Shown: positions 48,491 through 59,187 of the stretch, in pieces
Layout of the letters: every line of letters begins with the position of its first letter
How positions within the stretch are numbered: position 1 is the stretch's first letter
NCBI GenBank assembly: GCA_037176885.1
Contig: JAWWNJ010000034.1
Span: forward strand, 62,001-126,000
Origin: Favolaschia claudopus
Lineage: Eukaryota > Basidiomycota > Agaricomycetes > Agaricales > Mycenaceae
Direction: 5' to 3'
DNA: 64,000 nt
Notes under the pieces: generated by a model
Database searches by the model: none
The model's input: only the letters and a program-made list of their open reading frames with translations
Told to the model about the DNA's origin: nothing
Translations under genes and position numbers: made by a program

Positions 48491-50885
48491 ATGTCTCCTC
48501 CCCTCATCTTCGCTCTATGTCCTCTCTTACTCTGTCTCGTGTGGCACGTCTTCCGGCGACTTTACCTCTCCTTCGCATTGCACAACGTCCCTGGTCCACC
48601 TTCGGACTCATTCACTGCAGGTGAGAAGTTCGTTGCTGAATGCTATTGTTGACATTCAAAATGGCATCGCAGGTAATCTTGCTCGACTACACGGCCCCGA
48701 TGGCTCGTCGTTTCACGAACATCTTGAAAAGGACTTCAACGGCGTCGTTCGGATTCATGCGCTGCTTGGTGTGAGTGGCCTCTGGCTCAAAATTTGTACA
48801 ATCGGTCAATTCCTTCGACCTAGAACTCGCAGCTCTATGTATGCGATCCTGCCGCGCTCCACAGCATCCTGATCAAAGACCGGGAATGCTACGAAGCATC
48901 CAGCATTTTTCTCAGGTATCCACATCCCAGTGTTCATGCGGCGCTCTCACTGAGTATACTCGCTAGCTTAAGCGAACTCCTATTCGGCAAAGGTTTATTA
49001 TCCACCACCGGACACGAACACCGTCGGTATCGGAAGATTATGATGCCCGCTTTCTCGGCCAGCAATTTGAGGGAGATGGTGGCTATACTTTACGACGTCG
49101 CCTATCGGGTATGTTCAATCCACGTTTACTCTGTGTTTGCGGAAAACGACAACCACAGCAGCTTCGGGATGGTCTCATACAGCCGCAACTTAAGCATCGT
49201 AAGGGCAAGCAAGAGGTATGTCTGTGGCTGTCATCTAGTTTACCTAGCTAACAATTTTGCGTACTACAGATAGATCTATACCCAATTCTAAGCCGAGCCT
49301 CTCTCGAATCCATCGGCCGTGCCGCGCTCGGGCATTCCTTCGACTCCTTGTCTTCCACCGAGTCAGCTACTATTCAAATTGATCCCTATGTCCAAGCTCT
49401 CAAGAGTTTCACGTTTGTCCCCCCCATTCCTACTTGCCATCTTCCGCCTGTTAACCACGCACATACTTATTTCATATTAGCCCCATCATCCACAAACTAG
49501 CAGCCTTTCTTCCACTCCTGCCGATCGCATGCAAAGTGGTTTCCCCGGCGTTCTGCCGGCGTGCGCTCAGATTTCTGCCTTCCAAAACTATAGCGGTTTT
49601 CTGCGATATCATCGATATCATGGAGAGCAAGTCCCGTGCCTTGGTTCGAGACAAGATGCAGAAGATTCGGTCTGACCGTGACGATGATTCGCATGATGTT
49701 ATGAGCTCATGGGGTGCGTCGACCAGTCGTCTCTCGTGTTCGAGTTGAATCTCACATCACGGACACAGTGAAAAATATGAAAGCGGAGGAGGAGAGTATG
49801 AGGTTTACGGAAGATGAGTTGGTTGCTCATGCTTCGTGCGTCTTGAACTCCCATTCATCTTGAGTGTCAGTAACTAATGCGACGGGCTGGGTTTTGCTGC
49901 AGGATGATTATCCACGCTGGAACCGATACGACTTCCTCGGCACTCAACAGAATGATCCACGTTCTCGCGTTGAATCCCGAGGTACAAGATAAACTGCGAG
50001 AAGAGATAATACAGATGAAGGAGCTCATGGGGTACGACGAGTTGGTTGGACTGCCCTATCTCGACGCCGTAGTGCGTGAAACGCTTCGACTGTACGTCTT
50101 TCTCCTCCGAGTATTGATATCGCGATCGATATCCCCACTATCTTCTAATTCAAACTTCCGGTTTCCAGATATCCTCCGGTCACCGGTATGACACGCACGT
50201 CCGTATACTATCATCTTCAAATTTCCTCTCCCCATGAATAATCTTGAATCCACCTTCCAGCTCAACACACCCTCACACCCTCCCCCTCTCCCAACCCACC
50301 ATCGGAGTCGACGGTCGACCTATGGACGCCATACTCATTCCTCGAGGCACGGAAATATATATCTCCATCGTGGGGGTTAATCGTAATGAGGCGGTATGGG
50401 GTCCCGACGCGCGGGAGTTTCGACCGGAGAGATGGAGGAGCAATGGACAGGCGGAGGGCGCTAATGATGTGCGGACTGCGGGTGTTTATGGGAATATGAT
50501 GACTTTTGCGGGTGGGGGGAGGGGGTGTATGTGAGTGATGCTTTTCTCCGCTGCTTCCCTTTTCCTTCCTTCCTCCTTCGTGATTTCTCGTTCACATTTA
50601 TTCGACTTCGTTGACTTCGTTTAGAGGATTCAAATTCGTCCCGCTTCAGTTAAGTAAGACATTCATTCGAGTTTCTCGATTGCTCCCTTCCCCAGGACTC
50701 ATACATATTCGTTTTTTTTCCCTTCAGAGGTCGTCATCTCAGTTCTCCTGAGACGCTACAAGTTCTCCGTCGTTGACGATATCGATCGAATCGAATGGAA
50801 AATGGGTTCGCCTGCAGAACCGAAAGTGGATGGTTGTTCTGCCCTTCCGATTGTTGTCGAGACATTAGAACGTTGCTCGCCGTGA
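48491..50885 (+). CDS. Cytochrome P450 monooxygenase (divergent pair, plus)
   Basis: Plus strand, about a dozen exons, ATG at 48491 (MSPPLIFALCPLLLCLVWHV), a membrane anchor. Motifs in order: HNVPGPPSDSF, FGKGLLSTTGHEHRRYRKI, PAFSASNLREMV, I-helix HAGTDTTSSALNRM (canonical AGTDTT), LPYLDAVVRETLRL, YPPVTG, IPRGTEIYISIVGVNR, FRPERW, and heme-binding MTFAGGGRGCMGFKF. The end VISVLLRRYKFSVVDDI and IVVETLERCSP completes a normal-length P450 of about 500 residues. All hallmark residues are present, so it should be active. Proximity and sequence resemblance to the minus-strand P450 suggest an old duplication with inversion. Substrate unknown. Confidence 0.85.
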
Positions 50886-51644
50886 TTATCTTCTGCATAG
50901 TTCTACCTCGTCGCTACCTACATAACCACTCCAACTGCAATGCCATCCATCTGGCACCTGGACGTGTCAAATTCAATTTTCTATAATCTTCCGGGATCAT
51001 GTTTTCTTGCTTGCATAAATTTAAATTGCGTAATAATTCAATTTCTCTCAGTCTAACCAGTATCCCATTCGAACTCGGGGAAATTCGTCGTAATGCATCT
51101 CGAAATAAAAAGAATTTGAACCTAAATCGGCTTTATTCGGCCTTCGCTGTTATCTCCGATTTCCCTTTTTCGGCGATCACTGCCTTGTTCTCACCACGAC
51201 TTTGTCTTGGCTCCGTCACTCGCTCTTTGCTAGCTCTTCCTCAGATCGCAGAGTGGCTCAGCTCTTTACCCCCCAGCAGCGTGCGCTACTTGATCTTGGG
51301 CTTTCCTACTATCCCTGGATCGTTTCGGAGGAAAAATCCCGCGAATTCGGGGCTTCCATCGTTGTCGAGCGGTTTGTCGTTTTGCGGATTGTAATGCAGC
51401 TGAAAATGACTGTTTTCGTGTTACATATGCTTATCTGGACGACCTCGAACTCTAAATTGACTGTGAGCCACACGTTTGTCGCCATATCAACCGTTGCTGA
51501 CTCGTATGAAAGTCTCTGAATCCCAGCAACTTCCAGCAACTTTCATGTCGGGAGTGCTATAAAATCTGCGCAAATTCTTGAATACCGCTACCCTACGGAT
51601 CTCCCGCCCCACCGCTACTTTCTCTGGCTTTTTACGCAATTTCG
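50886..51644. other. Intergenic, no gene
   Basis: About 760 nt. The plus frame at 50999-51394 (131 codons) and others are unassigned. It ends in the 5' region of the F-box/LRR gene. Confidence 0.4.
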
Positions 51645-53438
51645 ATGGCTCATTTCTTCCCGTCGATGGATTCTCTGCCTCAGGAGATCTGGCTTCGCAT
51701 TTTCCATCTAGTCGACGATGCGCAGTCCCTCCACAGTGTCGTCTCGGCTTGCCGCAAATTCTACAGTCTCGGGACGGAAGCGCTAGTGCGGAATATTGCC
51801 TGGAGGACCATAATCAAAGCACGGAATCATCTGGAGTTTTGGGATCGGAATCCGACAAAGACACATCTTGTTCGGTCAATATACCTCTCGTTGGACGATA
51901 ATGGGACAGACGCAGAACGTACGTCATTCTGTGCTCCATCGTAACTTCCAGCTGACTCGCTTCTCGCAGAGGATCACCCAGAAATCTTTGGACGTATACA
52001 ATCCTTCCCGAAGCTTCAGCACCTAAAGCTAGCCTTTGGTGCCGTCCCCGATGTGCTGTATCCTACGCTTCAGGCCCTCCCCAGCGTCACTCACCTCACC
52101 CTCACATCCTGTTCCATCCCACCTCCACCGCCATTCTTCCCCCTGTCTTTCCCATCCCCCAACCCGCCAGCCGAAATTCAAGTCACCCACCTCACCGTCC
52201 TCAAACTCCGCCCCACACTCTCCACCACCTTCAACGCCGACGCAGTCACAGCACCCATCGCCTACCACCTCCCCAATCTCCAATCCTTCACCACCGACTC
52301 CCTGGGCATCCAAATCCCCGTCGACGCCTCCGCCCGCCTCACCTCCCTCACCATCAACCTCATGGGTCTCGTGGGCGACGTGCAGTCCCGCCTCGACGCC
52401 ATGCTCCACCGCATGCCCGCATTGGTGCACCTCGACGTATCCATCGCGACATACCTCAATCAGCTAGCCCCTCACGGTACCGCCCTTCTCTCCCCGCAGC
52501 CTCCGCCTGCGCTCCCCGCGCTGCGCACCCTCTGCGCGCCGTGGCCCGCCGCAGGCCATATCGCCCCCGGCGCGCCCGAGCTCACGCACTTCCGCGTGAC
52601 GAGCCCGATACCGAAGTCCGCTGACGCGGTGTGGCTGCTGGAGCATCTCCGCAGCGGGGTGCCGCTGCTCCGCGTCGCGCTGCTGCGTTTGAGCGCATGG
52701 GACGACGAGGTGCTCCTCGCCGCTGCGCGCTGTCTCCCCAGCTGCGAGGTGCTCGAGGTCGTCTACCATGACGCTGGGCCTTCGGATGTATGTTCTTTTC
52801 ACGACGTGTATTCCTATTCTGCATAGCTGACGTCTTTCTTCCCTCAGTCCTTCCTCTTCGACCTCGGCATCCAACACCTCCCCCTCATGCGCAGCCTCCA
52901 CACCCTCCGCATCTTCTCCCGCCCGGCGCTCGCCGCCCCCGCCGCGCCGCGCTTCCACTGGGACGCGGAGGATCAGGCCATCTTCGACGAGATCGGCCCG
53001 ATCCTGCTCCCTGATATTTTCGCACCGTCGGAACCACCCTCGGCGGGCGAGGACGGCGAGGAGCAAACGGAGAGTGAGAAGGAGCGGGAGAAGCAGATGG
53101 AGAGGGAGCGAGAGAAGGAAAGGACGGCGGTGTTGGGGGAGTGCGTGCATGCGTGGACGAGGTATAACCCGCTGTTGAGGCGGGTGCAGCTGGGGAGGGT
53201 GGGGGAGGGGCGGACGTGGGTGCGTGGAGAGGCGGGAGAGGCGGGAGAGGCGGGGCGGGGCGGGGGTGCGCGGGGGTGGAAGGCTGTTGTGGAGCAAGTG
53301 GCGGATATGGAGCGCGAGGGGGACGGGGACGGGAATAGGGAGGCGGAGGGTCAGGTAGACCGCGCGGCGCAGGACGAGGACGCAGACGCGGACGGGAATA
53401 TCGCGTGGGCGGAGTTGACTGCGGCGATGGAGATGTGA
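51645..53438 (+). CDS. F-box/leucine-rich-type protein
   Basis: Three exons, 51645-51918, 51970-52787, 52848-53438, 560 residues. Starts MAHFFPSMDSLPQEIWLRIF; residues 9-50 are a typical F-box-like domain (SLPQEIWLRIFHLV, SVVSACRKFYSLG). The middle is leucine-rich (LQHLKLAFG, VTHLTLTSC, LTVLKLRP, LTSLTINLMG, LVHLDVSIA, LEVVYHDAG). The C-terminal third changes to a highly charged stretch (EEQTESEKEREKQMERER) and a Gly/Glu/Ala-rich tail (GEAGEAGEAGRGGG) coded by very GC-rich DNA. It is not close to the three paralogues at 16-35 kb. Likely an SCF substrate adaptor; the charged tail is probably disordered. Confidence 0.85.
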
Positions 53439-54981
53439 TGAGGATGCATCATGTCGATGTGCTCCTCAGCACGGCGGAGGTTCCTTCTTACCTCCGGCAG
53501 GTGGAAAGCTCGCGGGGGAGAGCAGAAGCTTTCCTGTCGACGCGACGAGGGCCCTCGTATGTCGACCAGCCGCCAGTACCCGAATCCCCTGGTGAACGCT
53601 TCGTCGTCGTCGTCCCCCTTCAACGGGTGTATATCGATCACCGCCGATCTGCCACCAGAATATTAATCTACTGCCTCGGTATCTACTCACTGGACTGAAT
53701 CTACACTGAATTCTGTATACTCACAATCTCTCTCACCCTTCCTGTATCGACAAATCTCCTCACATCTGTGATTCTGTCATATCAGACTTATGGATCCGAT
53801 TTCTTTTTTTTCGTGGTTATTCCACGCACATCCTACCTACATGCTGTACTTACCTCTTATCTCTCGCCATCATCTCCAATGTACTAGTTTCCTCTTCGGT
53901 GGGGGTCGACCACCCCGTCCCCCACCTTACTCGAAAGCTTTCCGAGTCTTCGCCCTCCGGCTCCCTCAATCCCGAATTCCGGCACTCCGAGGTGTACCCA
54001 GACTCACCCTTCGGCCATGGTCAGCTGCATCATCGGTATCTGTACTCTGCCTCTGCGCCTCTCGCACCTCGTTCTCGGGCAATCGACTTGCGCAGTACCA
54101 TGTGGCCGCGGCCAAAGCTTACATTGTGTTTGACGACTTGCGACTCTCACGAGCTCGGGTTTCTTCACTTCCGCTGCGGGTAGAGCCGGCCGTTTCCACA
54201 TTGATGTTGGTTCTCTGCCAGATTGGCCGTAGGGAGGGACAAATGCAGCCTTTTTTCGGTCAATCCTGGACACTGTGCACTATATCCTCCGGTTCGGATG
54301 TCAGCGAATCCATGGACCCCACTTCGGGACCGATCTTCCTAGACACATGGCCTCTCATCTTTGAGCGGAAGGGTGTTGGTTTGGTCCAATACTTTCCGCT
54401 TAACCTTGTGGTTAACCCGAACCCGGCGTTGACCAAGAACTCGCTGGACGACTTGAATGACCCACTACCACCTTACTGCTCACGATACCAAGTCAAATCT
54501 TCCCGGCTGGCTTGCCACTCACGCTTCCCACAACATATCAGCCCTCTTTCCACTGTCAAGATTTATCCGCTATTCTGGGAGCGGGAAGTATCCTGCCGTA
54601 CCAACAAGACAACTTTATGAAAATAGCTTTTTCCCTTCGTTGTGAATCCGCATATGATGCGGCCTCGCGGAATGCCTCCGCCATCCCTGAAAACCGCGTT
54701 TTATCAAACGAGCGGCGCCCCTGAGCTCGCCTGAAGTACGCTCTCAAATCCTTATTTTACGGCGATTCTGACTCGACGGAAAAAAAAATTTATAGCTTGC
54801 ACGGCATGGGAGAGCGGAGCCATCCTGTATTCACCCGCCGGAGTTGATGTGACAGGAGTCTAAATGTTGACGAGACCCGTGGGGACTTTGTGCGGCAGTT
54901 TAAGAAGCAGATCGAGCGAGCGAGTCCTGGCGATGTTTCTGGTACCTCCCACAGTACCAGTATCTCTACTGTACAAGGCAC
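53439..54981. other. Intergenic with one unassigned open frame
   Basis: A plus-strand ATG frame of 276 codons (53790-54620, MDPISFFSWLFHAHPTYM...) is long, but I see no domain, and overlapping frames of 90-95 codons exist. It may be a lineage-specific gene or chance. The rest is AT-richer spacer leading to the DUF6534 gene. Confidence 0.3.
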
Positions 54982-56291
54982 ATGGAGGCAGACGACCCTA
55001 CATCCAATGTGTACGTTCCATTCACCCTGCTGCGGCTCTCATTATCGTTCAATACCTACATTCTTAGTGTGTATCTGGCGGCATCGTGGCTTAACATCTT
55101 TCTCTATACTTGGGAACTTGTCTTGTGCCATCGGTACTTCAAGCGTCCCAACAGACCGTTCTGGTACAGGATCGCCGTCACTGGGCTGGTGTTCTTTGAC
55201 ACGCTCTGCACTTTGACGATATGCGTCAACATAAGTATCCTCGTCCTCAACTTATTCAGTAATGGGGGCTCGGCGCCTCTGGCTCCGACGTCGATATCGA
55301 TCGTCTTGACCTATTGCTCCGCCGCCATTGAGCAGGCGATTTTGACTCATATGTTCTACTCCTTGTGCGTTTATCGCTGTCGGATTCGGTTATCTAAACA
55401 AAGTTATCATAGGTCCAGAAACATATTCATAACCTCGATTCTGGCTGTGCTTGTCGTGGGCCACGTAAGTCGATGGTCTATGATATTTCTTCGGGTCCAA
55501 CATATTGTGTGCTTAGATTGGGCTCTCCATTGCCACAGCCGTCATAATTCTAGTCCTCGATTCAGTATTTAACCTCGCAGTAACAATGACTGAGTGAGCA
55601 TCGGCGGGCCCCGGTTCTGGATGATAGGAAATGTCACCTAACTATCATGCTCTAGGGCCTCAGCCATCGTGTGCGCTGCCACCGACATCTCCATCGCCAT
55701 CGCATTGGGACATGGAGTGTGGAAATCTCTCAGTCCTACCGATATTATTCCTGCTCGTAATAGGTAAGTACATCGAGAGCTATCAATGAATATTGGCGCT
55801 CAGCTCTTGTATTAGTTTCGCCCGGAAATTCTTCCTCCTCTGTGTCAGCTCTGGGGCAATCGTAGCTTCCAATACTCTAGTAATGATGATACTGCTCCTC
55901 CATGGCGGCCCCGGTGAGTGGCAACCAGTTTCAGAAACCTTGACGGCGGCACCAAACATAAACATTCGATGCAGCCTTTTCGTTCTTCTTCTTCTGGCAA
56001 GGTCGGGTTTATTCGCTAACCTTGCTCGCGAATTTCCTCGTCGGGATTCACTTCCGTTGGGAGAACGACACGGCGTTGATCATGACCTCTGGAAGTCAAC
56101 AAGAGCGCCGCACATCGCGTATCACGGGTGTGGTCTTCGACCCCGTGTATGGGTCTCATACGGAGAGCGGCACTTCGCATCATGTTACGACGCCATTGGG
56201 AGATGCTGATAGGAAGGTTGCGCCAACTCCATGCGCGCCGCAGCCATACAACTACGTCGGTCCGTCACTCGGGAATACGGCTAACGGCTGA
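54982..56291 (+). CDS. DUF6534-like seven-helix membrane protein
   Basis: Five exons, 54982-55464, 55517-55593, 55656-55763, 55804-55913, 55975-56291, 364 residues. ATG at 54982 (MEADDPTSNVYVPFTLLRL). Helices follow in family order: YILSVYLAASWLNIFLYTW, YRIAVTGLVFFDTLCTLTI, SISIVLTYCSAAIEQAILTH, NIFITSILAVLVVGH, ASAIVCAATDISIAIALGHG, SSGAIVASNTLVMMILLLHG, then the hallmark late motif WQGRVYSLTLLANFLVG. The C-terminal tail of about 75 residues is polar and Ser/Thr-rich. Function unknown; the family is expanded in Agaricomycetes. The last intron has two possible acceptors; the later one (55974) keeps the family motif in frame. Confidence 0.8.
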
Positions 56292-56681
56292 CTGGTCTAC
56301 AGAATTTGGAGGATGAATTGACGCAGTTGGAAAGACGACATGCACAGTCGGTGCCTTGATTTACTGGTCCTGGTATTTTGTTTCCAAATAATGACCGCCA
56401 TGCTTGCTCGAATGCGACACGCCTTTGCACTCGATTTGTTTTCTGGTTGTGAGACCAGGTTTCCGCGCCATTCGTGCTTGATTCGTGAATCGTGCCGAAG
56501 TATAATTAATAACAAACGACACGCTAAATATTCGCCGCGCTAAACGAGCGACTTCTCCACGTGATCGTGACTGCCGATTGGTTGATGGCCGAGACCCCGA
56601 TGTGAACGTGGTCTCCAGCGTCTCCACTCCTCGCAAGCATGTCCCGCTTCGTCTACTGAACGGCCAGTACTCGCACATAGC
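56292..56681. other. Upstream region of the endoglucanase gene
   Basis: About 390 nt between two plus-strand genes. It should contain the cellulase promoter. No clear TATA element or repressor-type site was recognised. Confidence 0.4.
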
Positions 56682-58717
56682 ATGCCTCAAAAATGCTATC
56701 TCGCACTGGCGGCGGCAGTCGCTGTGGCCTCGGTAAGAGACCAAGGAGCTGTATGGTCCCAATGTGAGTTGGTTGGTCAGTCGTATGGCATCCGGTGAAG
56801 CTCATATCACTCAGGTGGAGGCGTCGTGCGTCTTTGCTTTGGTATTGCCACTGACTGCACCTGCTCACATCGTTCTAGGGTTGGAGGGGAGCCACGACTT
56901 GCGTTGACGGCGCAGTTTGCACGGCTCAAAATGACCGTGAATCCTATTGAGACTCTATTATTTTTCACGCAAATGACCAGTTTTTAGATTACTCGCAATG
57001 TGTTCCTGGAACCGCGACGAAGACCGCATCGACCATAGTAACATCTGCTTCCAAAACGACGACTACTAGTCCTTCTAAGACTGCGGCACCAGGAGCAGGA
57101 ACGCTGAAATTCGTGTAAGATGCTAAGACTCTCATTTTTTCTTCTTCATTCTTACTTCGATTTCAGCGGGGTAAATATCGCTGGCTTTGATTTCGGGTGC
57201 ACCACGGATGGAAGCTGCACCACCAGCGCGGCCAACCCTCCTCTCACACAATACTCCGGTCCGTATTCGTGGCTCCATTTTTCAATGGAGAACAGCTCAA
57301 CATGTGCTCAGGAAAGGACGGCAAGGGCCAAATGACTCATTTCGTGAACGATGATGGATACAATGTCTTCCGGCTTCCAGGTATGTTCTCTCGCTTCACC
57401 ACCGCTTAGATTCGACTGACTGCACGGTCACGAAAGTCGGTTGGCAATTCCTCACAAACAACGTTATCGGCCCCGTCGACCAGACGAACCTCGCAGAATA
57501 CGACGCTCTCGTTCAGAATTGCCTCGCAACCGGCGCGTACTGTATCATCGATATCCACAACTATGCGAGATGGAACAAGGGGGTAAGTGTACTGTCTTGG
57601 TTTGCGCGGATACGAAGCTGATTCATGAGGGATAGATCATTGGTCAAGGCGGGCCCACCAATGCGCAATTTGCTCAGACTTGGAGCGAAATTGCGACCTC
57701 TTACAAGGATAATCAGAAGGTTATCTTTGGAGTGTGAGTGACTTGTTATCTTCCAAATATCTTGAGACCGACTAAGCGGCTAGAATGAACGAGTGTGTTT
57801 GATCATCCTTTAATGCCCACAAACTAGTTAGATATTTGCAGGCCTCACGATATTCCGGACATTAACCTCTGGGTTGAATCGGTTCAAGCAGCCGTTACTG
57901 CTATCCGAAATGCAGGGTATGTCATGCAATGAAAATTCATTCCATATGCTGATTGCTTTTAAAGCGCTACGACACAGATGATTCTCTTACCCGGCAATGA
58001 CTACACTTCAGCCGGTGCCTTCGTGTCTAATGGATCCGGCGACGGTGAGTGTCTGAGAGCTGTCAAGTTAAGCGCATGCAACAGACCCACGAATCCCTTC
58101 CAGCTCTCAAGAAAGTAGTCAATCCCGACGGCAGCGTCACAAATCTCATCTTTGACGTCCACCAATACCTCGACTCGGATAATTCTGGGACGCACGCGTG
58201 AGTTTATTTCTTCCTCTCATCCGAATCAAATCTTCTGAAGCAGTTAATGGTCTCTTGCGACATATATAGCGAATGCGTGACAAACAACATCGACGGTGCA
58301 TGGGCGCCGTTAGTTCAGTGGCTGCGTGCGAATAAACGCCAGGCATTCAACACCGAGACGGGAGGCGGAAACACGGCTTCCTGTGTTCAATATATGTGCC
58401 AACAAATTGCATATCAGGCACAGAATAGCGATGGTACGTCGCATTCCACTCTATCTCGTGTATCTATCTATTCACATTGATTGGATTTCGTTCACAGTTA
58501 TACTCGGGTATGTTGGCTGGGTGCGTACAACATCCGAATATCTCTGAGGCCTAGTGTAACTCATAAGCTTAACTCGCTGTAGTCTGCAGGGAACTTCGAC
58601 GCCAGCTACGTCCTATCCGAGCTACCTTCCGGAAGCGGAAGCAGCTGGACCGACACCGAGCTCGTTGCACAATGTATGGCTCCGAAAGCTGGTGCGCAAA
58701 GGGGATCTACGTCATAG
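56682..58717 (+). CDS. GH5 endo-beta-1,4-glucanase with N-terminal CBM1
   Basis: Fifteen exons and fourteen GT-AG introns give a frame-consistent 420 residues. MPQKCYLALAAAVAVAS is a signal peptide. A CBM1 cellulose-binding module follows (VWSQCGGVGWRGATTCVDG, VCTAQNDHYSQC), then a Ser/Thr linker (TKTASTIVTSASKTTTT). The GH5 catalytic domain starts LKFVGVNIAGFDFG. Key residues are HNYARW, the acid/base Glu in GVMNEPHD, DVHQYLDSDNSG, and the nucleophile Glu in NTETGGG. The enzyme cuts internal beta-1,4 bonds of cellulose outside the cell. Exon 2 (56815-56825) is 11 nt and exon 9 (57784-57792) is 9 nt. Exon 9 encodes the catalytic Met-Asn-Glu across its borders. The exon pattern is otherwise normal for agaric GH5 genes. 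Confidence 0.92.
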
Positions 58718-59187
58718 AAGATATTATTTCGTTTCGTTCTGGCTAGTCTAGAATTGGAAGCTTTATCTACTTGCATTTCTCTGAGTCTCTGTGCTCGTAA
58801 TTGCGAGAAGCCTTTCACGCAGCTTTGATAATAATTTCTTCGAAGAGCTATGTATAATTTTCTTTTCCAAAGTTAAAGCACAGTTCAGATGTGACGCGTC
58901 AAAGCGTGTGAGCACGTGACCGCGTTGCGGGCCGATTCGTCAAATAAATGCAAAATAATGGCTGAAGCGTCGGTAGCTATTAATAATCGATTCCGCTTCG
59001 ACACTCGGAGCAGATGTGCCTGTGGTCTAAAAAAATTCAAGTTCGGGATCAAACTGGCTTGAAATTTTTCGAAAATTCCAAGTTGAACAGTTCAAATTTC
59101 GAACACCGAGAGTTGGAACCTTGGAGAGTTCATCATCATCGATTTCGCATTTCTCGAACCGTGCCAGGAACTTCTGTAACTAAATAA
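58718..59187. other. Convergent intergenic region
   Basis: About 470 nt between the 3' ends of the endoglucanase and the minus-strand membrane protein. AT-rich, with several ttcaaatttc-like strings near 59035-59105. No gene. Confidence 0.5.

Noticed and set aside
16000..51000. A secondary-metabolite gene cluster (ABC transporter, esterase, P450s)
   Set aside because: The genes are spread over 30 kb with unrelated genes between, and there is no synthase-type core enzyme (terpene, polyketide or peptide).
52029..53297. Long antisense frames opposite the F-box/LRR gene
   Set aside because: Shadows of a GC-rich coding region; the plus-strand gene has an F-box, leucine-rich motifs and consistent introns.
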